46,602 bases of DNA, taken from NCBI GenBank assembly GCA_000432915.1, contig HF995240.1, positions 10,931 through 57,532 on the forward strand. Direction: 5' to 3'. The position numbers were made by a program, and so were the translations under genes. Shown one piece after another: positions 25,239 to 32,635 of this stretch. The notes under the pieces were generated by a model that ran no database searches, was not told the DNA's origin, and saw only the letters and a list, made by a program, of their open reading frames with translations. This stretch comes from Firmicutes bacterium CAG:194 (GTDB lineage Bacteria; Bacillota; Clostridia; Lachnospirales; Lachnospiraceae). Position 1 is the first letter of the stretch. Every line of letters begins with the position of its first letter.

Positions 25239-25919
25239 ATGGATAACAAGATTCTGACTGAAGAAACAAAAGAAACAGAAAAGGAAGCAGGAAAAGAAGT
25301 AGAAAATGGGGTTTCTGCTTCGGATGAAGCGATCAAGGCTGTAGAAGCAATGAAAGCAGCTGCCAGCGCACAGCAGGCGGAAGAGGATGCGGTTTATATC
25401 GAGCCGGGCATGGCATGGAGAAAGACACTGAAAAGTCTGGAAGAGGAGATCGAGAAAGAGCTTGGAAAAGCCAATGCTGTTGTAGCAGATGTCATTGCAA
25501 AGGAAAAGGCAAAGTGTAAAGATGCAGTGGCAAAAGAGTTCGCTGAGAAAGAAGCGGATATGAGCAAAGCGCATGAAGAAGAGACAAAGAAGCTGACAGC
25601 GGAAAAAGAAGAGGCAGAAAAGAAGCTGGAAGAGCAGCATGCACAGGAACTCAAAGAGCTGACCGAGAAATATGAGGCAGAGCTGAAGGACAGCAAAGAG
25701 GCACATGAAGCAGAACTGGAAAAAATGAAAAATCTGTATGATGAGCAGCTTGCAGAGGTACAGGAAGCATTCCGTGAAAAGACAGCAGGCTTCCGCAAGG
25801 AGATCGATCACTATAAAGAGCAGATTGAGGTACTTATGCTGCATATAGATGATCCGTTTGTACTGCAGGAGATCCAGATGAAACAGTCTCAGCAGCCACA
25901 GGAAAAAGAAACAGAATAA
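25239..25919 (+). CDS. Coiled-coil protein of unknown function, paralogue B
   Basis: 226 residues, very rich in Glu, Lys and Ala, predicted coiled coil from about residue 65 to 205. It contains one clear copy (about 160-185) of the HEAELEKMKNLYDEQLAEVQ core seen in the neighbour, followed by EAFREKTAGFRKEIDHYKEQIEVL. The N-terminal 60 residues are acidic and probably disordered except for an EPGMAWRKTLKSLEEEIEKEL helix; the C-terminus (DDPFVLQEIQMKQSQQPQE) differs. Start supported by GGAG at 25226-25229. No terminator separates it from paralogue A; a terminator follows it. The two probably work together, perhaps as hetero-oligomers. Confidence 0.75.
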   Translation: MDNKILTEETKETEKEAGKEVENGVSASDEAIKAVEAMKAAASAQQAEEDAVYIEPGMAWRKTLKSLEEEIEKELGKANAVVADVIAKEKAKCKDAVAKEFAEKEADMSKAHEEETKKLTAEKEEAEKKLEEQHAQELKELTEKYEAELKDSKEAHEAELEKMKNLYDEQLAEVQEAFREKTAGFRKEIDHYKEQIEVLMLHIDDPFVLQEIQMKQSQQPQEKETE

Positions 25920-25951
25920 CCTATCACAAAATCAAATAGTGCTAATACAAA

Positions 25952-25987
25952 GGACTTCGCAGTCATAGACTGTGAAGTTCTTTTTTT
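25952..25987 (+). terminator. Terminator after the coiled-coil pair
   Basis: A 13-bp stem with two G-U pairs (25952-25964 with 25968-25980), triloop and seven T residues. It isolates the coiled-coil genes from the spoIIIA operon. Confidence 0.92.
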
Positions 25988-26031
25988 CTGTCATAAGTTT
26001 GTCTCCCTCTTAATATGCTGTAGTGAGGAAA

Positions 26032-26136
26032 GAAACCAAGCGACAGCGAAGCTGGCATTTGGTTTCTCCGAACGTACAACGAGAAAATCAGAACGCACGA
26101 AGTGCGGCTGACGCGTAAGCGGCAGGATTTTCGAGT
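26032..26136 (+). repeat. Multi-hairpin dispersed element, copy 1 (upstream of spoIIIAA)
   Basis: Hairpin A: GAAACCAA/TTGGTTTC (26032-26039 with 26059-26066) around CAGC-GAA-GCTG. Then CGTACAACGAG, closing stem B AAAATC/GATTTT (26084-26089 with 26126-26131) holding hairpin C (CGCAC-GAA-GTGCG, 26094-26106) and hairpin D (CTG...CAG with CGC/GCG, 26108-26125), ending CGAGT. Two further copies lie at 31265 and 44799; base pairs change together between copies. It ends 36 nt before the spoIIIAA start. Possible SigE-like promoter boxes lie upstream (TCATAAG 25991, AATATGCT 26012), weakly supported. Confidence 0.8.
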
Positions 26137-26172
26137 ATGGGCAGGAAAAAGTAAGACAAAGGAGAGGATCAC

Positions 26173-27117
26173 ATGCAAAAAACAACCAGTATATTACAGA
26201 TGTTCCCGCAGAAACTGAGGCTCTATTTTGAACAGGTGGCAGAGCACGAAGACCTTGCTGAAATACGGATCCGGTGCAGACAACCTGTTATGCTGAGGAG
26301 GGGTAGAAAGGAATATTATTTGGCAGCGGACGGAACCATGCAGGAGGAAAGACCGAAGGAATGTCTGGTTTTTAACGTGGGACAGGTAGAAAGCATCTTT
26401 GTACATTTATGCCAGTATTCCCCTTATGCCTATGGGGAAGAACTCAGGCAGGGATTCATTACAGTGGCGGGAGGACACCGGATCGGTGTATCGGGACAGG
26501 TACTGTCGGAAAATAAAAGCATCCGCAGCATCAGGAACATCCGCTTTTTAAATATGCGTATTTCCCATGAGGTGAAAGGAGCGGCAGATGCTGTCCTGCC
26601 TTTTATCATACAAAAGGATATGCCATGTAACACAATGTTGATCGCAGGACCGGGGATGGGAAAGACAACCCTGCTCAGAGATCTGATCCGTCAGCTTTCC
26701 GATGGCTTTGTGCTGGATAGCAGGAAGATACAAGGATATACAGTCGGTGTGGTAGATGAGAGAAGTGAGATTGCCGGCTGCTTTCTGGGAGAACCGCAGA
26801 ACGATGTAGGAATGCGGACTGATGTGCTGGATAACTGCCCGAAAGATGCGGGCATGGAAATGCTGCTGCGCAGTATGGCGCCACAGATCCTTGCAGTGGA
26901 TGAAATTGCAACGGAGCGGGATGTGCAGACGCTGCAAAAGGCAATGCATTGCGGAACGAAGGTACTGGCAACGGTACATGGGACTTCTTTCGCGGAGCTC
27001 GAAAAAAAGCCATTTTTACAGCCGCTTCTGCATATGCAGGAGTTTACAAGATTTATTGTTTTAAAGGGGCAGGGGACGAGTCTTGTATACAATGAGAAAG
27101 GAGAACAGCTTTTATGA
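26173..27117 (+). CDS. spoIIIAA: Stage III sporulation protein AA
   Basis: 314-residue cytoplasmic ATPase of the SpoIIIA-SpoIIQ feeding-tube complex, required in the mother cell after engulfment; related to type II/IV secretion ATPases. Walker A GPGMGKTTLLRDL is near residue 160, a Walker B-like LAVDEIATERD near 240, and VVDERSEIAGC between, all typical of SpoIIIAA. AGGAGAGG precedes the ATG. Its stop overlaps the spoIIIAB start (ATGA). First gene of the eight-gene operon, which is under SigE in Bacillus; whether the same promoter type operates here is inferred. Confidence 0.97.
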   Translation: MQKTTSILQMFPQKLRLYFEQVAEHEDLAEIRIRCRQPVMLRRGRKEYYLAADGTMQEERPKECLVFNVGQVESIFVHLCQYSPYAYGEELRQGFITVAGGHRIGVSGQVLSENKSIRSIRNIRFLNMRISHEVKGAADAVLPFIIQKDMPCNTMLIAGPGMGKTTLLRDLIRQLSDGFVLDSRKIQGYTVGVVDERSEIAGCFLGEPQNDVGMRTDVLDNCPKDAGMEMLLRSMAPQILAVDEIATERDVQTLQKAMHCGTKVLATVHGTSFAELEKKPFLQPLLHMQEFTRFIVLKGQGTSLVYNEKGEQLL

Positions 27118-27623
27118 AATGGATCGGATTTTTTCTTGTGCTGATAGGGAGCGGCGGTATTGGATTTTCACTTGTTCTGGAATATACAGGCAGACTGCGG
27201 GAACTGACAACGGTCAGACAGATGATCCACTATATTGCCGATGCGATTATATATGATGGTTTGCCGCTTGCGGAAGCTTTTTTCAGATGCAGTATGCGGA
27301 TGGAAGGGGCATACGGCGCATTTCTGGAAAAAACAGCGCAGCAGATAGAGACTTTTTGCGGAGAGGATCCGGCGTGGCTTTGGAAAAGCAATGCTGCCAT
27401 GCTGTCTGATCGGCTGAAAAAGAAAGACTGGGAAAAGTTTGCGGACTGTATGGCACAGACAGGCTTTTCGGATCCGGGCGGGCAGGTGCAGGTACTCCGG
27501 CTTTATGAAGAAGAATTATCGGATCAGATCATAAAGCTGGAAAAACAAAAGGAAGAAAAATGTAAGCTGTATCAGACGATTGGGATCATGGCAGGGGTTT
27601 TTATCTGCATCCTGCTGTTCTGA
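27114..27623 (+). CDS. spoIIIAB: Stage III sporulation protein AB
   Basis: 169 residues with an N-terminal membrane helix (residues 3-22) and a C-terminal helix (IGIMAGVFICILLF), helical between; resembles T2SS GspF-type platform helices. LTTVRQMIHYIADAIIYDGLPLAEAF is family-typical. The start codon overlaps the spoIIIAA stop, so translation is coupled. Part of the mother-cell side of the channel. Confidence 0.94.
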   Translation: MKWIGFFLVLIGSGGIGFSLVLEYTGRLRELTTVRQMIHYIADAIIYDGLPLAEAFFRCSMRMEGAYGAFLEKTAQQIETFCGEDPAWLWKSNAAMLSDRLKKKDWEKFADCMAQTGFSDPGGQVQVLRLYEEELSDQIIKLEKQKEEKCKLYQTIGIMAGVFICILLF

Positions 27624-27643
27624 CGGCAAAGTAAGGGAGAGGA

Positions 27644-27841
27644 ATGATGAGCATAGCTCTTTTATTTAAGATGGCGGCGGTTGGGATTCTGGTTACGATA
27701 TTGAGCCAGATATTAAAAAACAGTGGAAGAGATGAATATTCTTTTTTTGTAGGTCTTGGAGGACTGATCCTGATCCTGACCTGGCTGGTACCTTATATCA
27801 GTGCGTTGTTTGATACCGTGGAAGCCCTGTTTCAGTTATAG
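27644..27841 (+). CDS. spoIIIAC: Stage III sporulation protein AC
   Basis: 65-residue membrane protein with two helices (about 3-22 and 34-58) and the family segment LLFKMAAVGILVTILSQILKNSGRDEYSF. Two adjacent ATG codons (27644, 27647) share the AGGGAGAGG site, so the start is uncertain by one codon. Predicted inner-membrane component of the SpoIIIA complex. Confidence 0.95.
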   Translation: MMSIALLFKMAAVGILVTILSQILKNSGRDEYSFFVGLGGLILILTWLVPYISALFDTVEALFQL

Positions 27842-27861
27842 AAGGGAGGCTGTAAACACAG

Positions 27862-28245
27862 ATGGATGTCCAGAAGCTGATTCTGTTTGGCATGGTGGCT
27901 GCTGTTTTTGCACTGGTTTTAAAATCTATGAAAAGTGAGTGGGGGCAGCTCCTTTCCCTGGCAGCAGCTCTGATGATAGCCCTGTATCTGCTGGAGCTTT
28001 GTAAGGAGGCGGGCGATTTCCTGCTGGGGATCGGCAGATATGTAGAGAATGCCTCCTCGTATCTGCGTATTTTATTGAAGGCTGTCGGCATTACCTATTT
28101 GTGTGAGTTTACGGCGAACTTGTCAAGGGATACCGGAAACAGTCTGATCGCGGGGCAGATCGAACTATGCGGGAAAATTGCGGTATTGCTTTTAGGGATC
28201 CCTATTCTGGCTTCTTTGCTGCAGGTACTTGAGGGGTATTTATAA
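27862..28245 (+). CDS. spoIIIAD: Stage III sporulation protein AD
   Basis: 127-residue membrane protein with three or four hydrophobic helices; segments ALVLKSMKSEWGQLLSLAAA and KAVGITYLCEFTANLSRDTGN are characteristic. GGGAGG lies 12 nt before the start. Its stop codon TAA overlaps the spoIIIAE ATG by one base. Confidence 0.95.
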   Translation: MDVQKLILFGMVAAVFALVLKSMKSEWGQLLSLAAALMIALYLLELCKEAGDFLLGIGRYVENASSYLRILLKAVGITYLCEFTANLSRDTGNSLIAGQIELCGKIAVLLLGIPILASLLQVLEGYL

Positions 28246-29291
28246 TGGAAGATTTATTACAGTATTTTGATTTCAGCGAAGTAGACAGTGTGACCGCAAA
28301 ACTGGCGGGAACGGATACAGTCAGTTTTTCAGATCTGTTCGGACTGTTTATAAAAGGCGACTTTACAGGGGCTTATAAGCTGCTTATGCAGGAACTGGGA
28401 CAGCTTTTCTTTCCGGGTATTACTGCTTTTCGGGAAATTCTGCTGGCGATTCTGGGAATTGGAATGGTAGCAATGTTGCTGCATTACCTGGCAGGGTTTG
28501 TAAAAAATAAACAAGTGGCTGATATGACGGCGTATTTTATTTATCTGCTCATGATGATCCTACTATTCCGCTATGTGACAACAATGCTTTCAATTTCAAA
28601 GCAGAATCTGGAAAATCTGCGGGAATTTATGTCTGTGCTCGTTCCGGGGTATTTCCTTTCTGTGTCACTTGCAGGCGGCAGTGTGGCAGCGGCTGTGAAT
28701 TACCAGTTTTTTCTGCTGCTTTTAATGGGCGTGGATTATATTTTACTGAATCTGCTGCTTCCCTGCAGCAAAGGTTGTATTTATCTGGCTGTTATGAATG
28801 GGATTGATGACAGAGGACGGATGAAGGAGCTGATCAGACTGGTGGAACGAACACTTTCTCTGGGCATCAAGCTCTGCCTGACGGTCACGGTTTCTGTCAG
28901 TACGATGCAGAATCTGATCGCATCCAAGCTGGACGGGGTGCAGAAATCGCTATTGCAGCGGGCAATCGGCAGTATTCCCGGGATTGGGGATCTGTCCGAG
29001 TCTATGGTGCAGGTGTTTATGGGTTCAGCGGGACTGATACGGAATACGATCGGAACAGCAGGGATGTGTATGATGTTTTTCATTATGATAAAACCAATGT
29101 TCCGGATCTTCTGTATACTGGCGGCAATGAAGCTGGGAGGGGCCTGTCTGGGACTGATGGGTCTGAAAAATCTGGCAACTGCCGTATCACAGATCGGGGA
29201 TGGCGGGATCCAGATGTTGAAGATCAATCTGTGCGGGCTTCTGGCATTTTATATCGCAATATTGATGACAATGGTTATTGTGAGAGGCTGA
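28245..29291 (+). CDS. spoIIIAE: Stage III sporulation protein AE
   Basis: 348-residue polytopic membrane protein, the largest membrane subunit of the complex. A soluble N-terminal stretch (about 1-65) is followed by seven or eight helices; FPGITAFREILLAILGIGMVAMLLHYL and SLGIKLCLTVTVSVSTMQNLI, and SKLDGVQKSLLQRAIGSIPGIGD, are family landmarks. Translationally coupled to spoIIIAD. Confidence 0.96.
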   Translation: MEDLLQYFDFSEVDSVTAKLAGTDTVSFSDLFGLFIKGDFTGAYKLLMQELGQLFFPGITAFREILLAILGIGMVAMLLHYLAGFVKNKQVADMTAYFIYLLMMILLFRYVTTMLSISKQNLENLREFMSVLVPGYFLSVSLAGGSVAAAVNYQFFLLLLMGVDYILLNLLLPCSKGCIYLAVMNGIDDRGRMKELIRLVERTLSLGIKLCLTVTVSVSTMQNLIASKLDGVQKSLLQRAIGSIPGIGDLSESMVQVFMGSAGLIRNTIGTAGMCMMFFIMIKPMFRIFCILAAMKLGGACLGLMGLKNLATAVSQIGDGGIQMLKINLCGLLAFYIAILMTMVIVRG

Positions 29292-29319
29292 TGCTTTTCA
29301 TATAAGGAAAGGGAGAAGA

Positions 29320-29763
29320 ATGGATTTGCTGCAAAAGCTATGCTGCTTTTTTATACTGGCAAAGATCGTCCTGCAGATGTGCCCAAGCGAGAAATATGAA
29401 AAATATCTGCAGGTGCTCGTGACGTGGATGCTGTATGCCATGATACTTTTGCCTCTTCTGGGAAAAGGAAGAACAGACAGTCTGCGGAACTGGCAGCAGT
29501 TCCGGAAGGAATATGAAAAGAGTTTTACAGAACGGATGACCGATATCGACCGGATGCTTTCGCTTCCGGAGGAGGAACAGCTTAAGGAGGATCTGACAGA
29601 CTCTGTATTACAGAAGGTAGAGGAAACACAGAATACAGAGCAGGAGAAGCAAAACGCAGCGCAGGAGAAGCAAAACACAGAGCAGGAGAAGCAAAACACA
29701 GAGCAGAAGAAACAAAACACAGAGCAGGAGCAGGAACCGGAAGAGGAAACGGGAGGTGAATAA
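29320..29763 (+). CDS. spoIIIAF: Stage III sporulation protein AF with a C-terminal heptapeptide repeat
   Basis: 147 residues. Two N-terminal hydrophobic helices (about 5-20 and 29-48, with MCPSEKYEKYLQVLVTWMLYAMILLPLL), then a helical soluble part. The C-terminal 45 residues are four or five copies of QEKQNTE-like heptads, highly polar and Cys-free, encoded by 21-bp tandem DNA repeats. The normal family C-terminal globular domain seems shortened or replaced by this tail. The stop lies 1 nt before the spoIIIAG start. Confidence 0.9.
   Translation: MDLLQKLCCFFILAKIVLQMCPSEKYEKYLQVLVTWMLYAMILLPLLGKGRTDSLRNWQQFRKEYEKSFTERMTDIDRMLSLPEEEQLKEDLTDSVLQKVEETQNTEQEKQNAAQEKQNTEQEKQNTEQKKQNTEQEQEPEEETGGE
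29641..29724 (+). repeat. 21-bp tandem repeats inside spoIIIAF
   Basis: Four 21-bp units (29641, 29662, 29683, 29704), the second and third identical, followed by a partial fifth. Unit length is a multiple of three, so copy-number change alters length without breaking the frame. Confidence 0.93.
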
Positions 29764-29764
29764 A

Positions 29765-30388
29765 ATGAAGCCGGATCTGAAAGACTATATACAAAAACTG
29801 GGAAAGCTTGGAAAAGACCGTTTTATCCTGCTTTTTCTGGCAGGCATCCTGCTGGTTATCATTGCAATGCCGATTCCGCAGGATAAACAGAGCAGTAAGC
29901 AGTGGGCAACTAAAAATCAGACCGCAACAAATCAGACAGCAGGGGAAAATAAAGCGGATTCTATTGCCGGAGAAACGGAACTGACAACCATGCAGTATGG
30001 GGTATATCTGCAAAAACAACTGGAAACATTCTTAAGCAGTGTGGAAGGAGTAGGAAAGGTAAAGGTCTGTCTGACCATGCAAACGTCTAAGGAACTGGTT
30101 CCGGCGCATAATACGCCATACACAAGAAAAAGTGAAGAAGAAACGGATGAAAATGGTAAGCGTTCGCTAACTGAAACACAGAACGATGCACAGATCATTT
30201 TATATGAGCAGGCAGACGGCAGTCAGTCTCCTCTTATTATCAGACAGATCGAGCCTACGGTAAGAGGCGTTGTTGTTGCGGCGCAGGGAGCAGGAAGCCA
30301 GAAGGTACAAAATGAGATTGTGGAGCTTCTCGAGGCATTATTTGGAATAGAGGCACATAAAATAAAAATAGTAAAACTGACTACATAG
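29765..30388 (+). CDS. spoIIIAG: Stage III sporulation protein AG
   Basis: 207 residues: a cytoplasmic start, one membrane helix (about 18-37, FILLFLAGILLVIIAMPIP), then an extracytoplasmic ring-forming domain (SSVEGVGKVKVCLTMQ...VRGVVVAAQGAG...LLEALFGIEAHKIKIVKL), the ring-building motif shared with YscJ/FliF-like proteins. In Bacillus SpoIIIAG forms a large ring in the intermembrane space. GGGAGGTG precedes the ATG at 29765; a GTG at 29756 within that site is rejected. Confidence 0.96.
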   Translation: MKPDLKDYIQKLGKLGKDRFILLFLAGILLVIIAMPIPQDKQSSKQWATKNQTATNQTAGENKADSIAGETELTTMQYGVYLQKQLETFLSSVEGVGKVKVCLTMQTSKELVPAHNTPYTRKSEEETDENGKRSLTETQNDAQIILYEQADGSQSPLIIRQIEPTVRGVVVAAQGAGSQKVQNEIVELLEALFGIEAHKIKIVKLTT

Positions 30389-30406
30389 AAAGGGAAGGAG
30401 ACAACT

Positions 30407-31237
30407 GTGAAAAAGCTGTGGAAAAGAAATCAGATCATGATCACGGCTCTTGCGCTGATGATCGCGATCGCCGGATATCTGAATTTTATGGGAAAGAAGG
30501 TAGATGAAGAAAATCTGTTTACAACATCTGCCCAGTTTGAGGAGGCTTCCGGTGTTACGACGGAGGACGGAACAGATATGGCAGCGGTAACGGATATTAC
30601 AGATGAGTCACTTGCTCTTTTGCCGGAGCAGGAAAACGGAGCGATTGATGAATCAGCAGCAATGACGGACATTGACAGCATGGATTCCGAGGATGAAATG
30701 GTGTACAGTGACTATTTGGATGAAAACCAGGCGGAAAATGTAAGCGCAGCGGCAGATGATGCGGCTTTAGACGAAACAGCCATGGCAGGAACGGATGAAA
30801 ACGCTGCTTCGGGAGAAGTGGCACAGGTGACGGAAGATTATACGGGAGAAACACCGGGAGAAGCAGTGTTTACCAGCTCACAGGCGATCAGCTCTATTGC
30901 GGGAGCGAATCTGATGAAGGAACAGACCAGAGCAAAAAACAAAGAGGCACTTCTGAATATCATAAATGCGGAAAATCTGCCGGAAAGTGCAAAGCAGGAT
31001 GCGGTAAACAGTATGATCGAGCTGACGGACATCACGCAGAAGGAATGCGCTGCTGAAATCCTGCTCGAAGCAAAAGGCTTTGCAGACGTTGTTGTATCGA
31101 TCAGTGGGGATGTTGCGGATGTGATCGTACAGGCAGATGATCTGACTGAGGCACAAAGAGCCCAGATCGAAGATATCGTTTCCCGCAAAACAGGTATCAC
31201 CGCAGAAAACATAATCATATTTCCCATAGCAGAATAA
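30407..31237 (+). CDS. spoIIIAH: Stage III sporulation protein AH
   Basis: 276 residues starting with GTG after AAGGAG. One membrane helix (about 9-27), a long acidic, Ala/Asp/Glu-rich disordered linker (about 35-150), then the YscJ/FliF-like ring domain (MKEQTRAKNKEALLNIINAE to NIIIFPIAE) that binds SpoIIQ across the engulfed space in Bacillus. The linker is about 60 residues longer than in the Bacillus protein (about 218 residues total). Last gene of the operon. Confidence 0.95.
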   Translation: MKKLWKRNQIMITALALMIAIAGYLNFMGKKVDEENLFTTSAQFEEASGVTTEDGTDMAAVTDITDESLALLPEQENGAIDESAAMTDIDSMDSEDEMVYSDYLDENQAENVSAAADDAALDETAMAGTDENAASGEVAQVTEDYTGETPGEAVFTSSQAISSIAGANLMKEQTRAKNKEALLNIINAENLPESAKQDAVNSMIELTDITQKECAAEILLEAKGFADVVVSISGDVADVIVQADDLTEAQRAQIEDIVSRKTGITAENIIIFPIAE

Positions 31238-31252
31238 TAAAAATGATGTTAT

Positions 31253-31370
31253 AATAAGCGCATAAGAAAAACAAGCGTCTGCGTTGCAGACATTTGTTTT
31301 TCTGCGCTTATTAACGAGCGAACCGTCTGCGCAGCAGACAGGAGAGCGCCGCAGGCGCGAGTTCGCGAGT
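31253..31370 (+). repeat. Multi-hairpin dispersed element, copy 3 (upstream of phosphopentomutase)
   Basis: Hairpin A: AGAAAAACAA/TTGTTTTTCT (31265-31274 with 31294-31303) around GTCTGC-GTT-GCAGAC, extended by AATAAGCGC/GCGCTTATT (31253-31261 with 31304-31312). Then ACGAG, closing stem B CGAAC/GTTCG (31319-31323 with 31361-31365) holding GTCTGC-GCA-GCAGAC (31325-31339) and GCGCC-GCA-GGCGC (31346-31358), ending CGAGT. The layout and CAAGCG/CATTTG/ACGAG/CGAGT landmarks match copies at 26032 and 44799; most stem sequence differs. It starts 16 nt after the spoIIIAH stop. Confidence 0.78.
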
Positions 31371-31414
31371 ATAACTATATCCGGAGGAGATAGGAGAGCG
31401 AACCGTCTGCGCAG
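31316..31414 (+). repeat. 19-bp direct repeat, second copy next to the phosphopentomutase ribosome binding site
   Basis: GAGCGAACCGTCTGCGCAG occurs at 31316-31334, inside the multi-hairpin element, and again at 31396-31414, directly before AAGGAGGT (31415-31422). The second copy could pair with the GCAGAC arm of the first hairpin, giving two alternative folds close to the ribosome binding site. Confidence 0.8.
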
Positions 31415-31428
31415 AAGGAGGTATTCTT

Positions 31429-32589
31429 ATGAAGAGAGTTTTTTTGATCGTTCTTGACAGCTTTGGCATCGGCGAAATGCCTGATGCAGCAGCATACGGA
31501 GATCAGGGGACAAGCACGATCCGTTCCTGTGCCACATCACCGTATTTCCATATGCCCAATATGCAAAAGCTTGGTTTATTTAATATAGAAGGTGTCGATG
31601 TCGGCGGTAAAGTTTTGCCGATTGATATGCCGCTTGCGCGGATCGCACGGATGCGGGAAGCTTCCCGCGGCAAAGATACGACGATCGGACACTGGGAAAT
31701 ATCCGGCGTTATTTCGCCAAAGCCACTGCCGACCTATCCGAACGGATTTCCGGAAGAAGTGTTAAAGCCGTTCCGGGAGCAGACAGGACGCGGCGTGCTC
31801 TGCAACAAACCGTATTCCGGAACAGAAGTCATCAAGGCATATGGGGATGAGCATGTCAGGACGGGAGATCTGATCGTCTACACATCGGCAGACAGCGTGT
31901 TCCAGATCGCCGCACATGAGGATGTGGTGCCACCGGAGCAGCTTTACGAATATTGCAGGATCGCCCGGAAAATACTGCAGGGAGAGCATGGCGTGGGTCG
32001 TGTGATCGCCCGTCCGTTTATCGGGACAAGCGGACAGTATACAAGAACGCCGAGAAGACATGATTTTTCACTGGAACCGCCGAAGCAGACGATGCTGGAT
32101 GCGATCACGGAGGCGGGACAGGATGTGATCGCGGTCGGTAAGATCCATGATATTTTTGCGGGCAGAGGCATGACGGAATTTACGTATACGTCAGGTAATG
32201 CAGAAGGGATCGAAAAGACGCTTTCTTATTTACAGAAAGATTTTAACGGATTATGCTTTATCAATCTGGTAGATTATGATATGTTATATGGGCATCGTAA
32301 CGATATAGACGGCTATGCAAAGGCACTTGCGTATTTTGATGAGAAGCTGTCCCAGATCATGGCTGCCATGCGGGACGAAGATATGCTGATCATTACGGCA
32401 GATCATGGCTGTGATCCCGGCTATACGGTTTCTACGGACCATTCAAGAGAGCATACACCGTGTATCATGTACGGAAAGCATGTAAGACCGGAAAATCTCG
32501 GTACGAGAGAAACTTTTGCGGATATCGGTGCAACAGTGCTCGATTACCTTGGAGTAACCGGAAATATTGCCGGAAAATCTATGCTGTAG
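31429..32589 (+). CDS. deoB: Phosphopentomutase
   Basis: 386-residue Mn2+-dependent enzyme of the alkaline phosphatase superfamily that interconverts (deoxy)ribose 1- and 5-phosphate in nucleoside salvage. Metal and nucleophile motifs: VLDSFGIGEMPDA with the first Asp, GKDTTIGHWEI with the phospho-accepting Thr, NLVDYDMLYGHRND, and ITADHGCDPGYTVSTDHSREHTP with the metal-binding His/Asp set. AAGGAGGT lies 6 nt before ATG. It stands alone between the spoIIIA operon and prfC, with no other deo gene nearby. Confidence 0.97.
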   Translation: MKRVFLIVLDSFGIGEMPDAAAYGDQGTSTIRSCATSPYFHMPNMQKLGLFNIEGVDVGGKVLPIDMPLARIARMREASRGKDTTIGHWEISGVISPKPLPTYPNGFPEEVLKPFREQTGRGVLCNKPYSGTEVIKAYGDEHVRTGDLIVYTSADSVFQIAAHEDVVPPEQLYEYCRIARKILQGEHGVGRVIARPFIGTSGQYTRTPRRHDFSLEPPKQTMLDAITEAGQDVIAVGKIHDIFAGRGMTEFTYTSGNAEGIEKTLSYLQKDFNGLCFINLVDYDMLYGHRNDIDGYAKALAYFDEKLSQIMAAMRDEDMLIITADHGCDPGYTVSTDHSREHTPCIMYGKHVRPENLGTRETFADIGATVLDYLGVTGNIAGKSML

Positions 32590-32635
32590 TAGATAGAAAA
32601 GCAGAAAAAGAAATACAACTGGAAGGAAAGTAGCA

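Noticed and set aside
31253..31312. Hairpin after spoIIIAH as a simple rho-independent terminator
   Set aside because: The stem is long, but the 3' side continues TTATTAACGAG rather than a T run, and the hairpin is part of a three-copy element.
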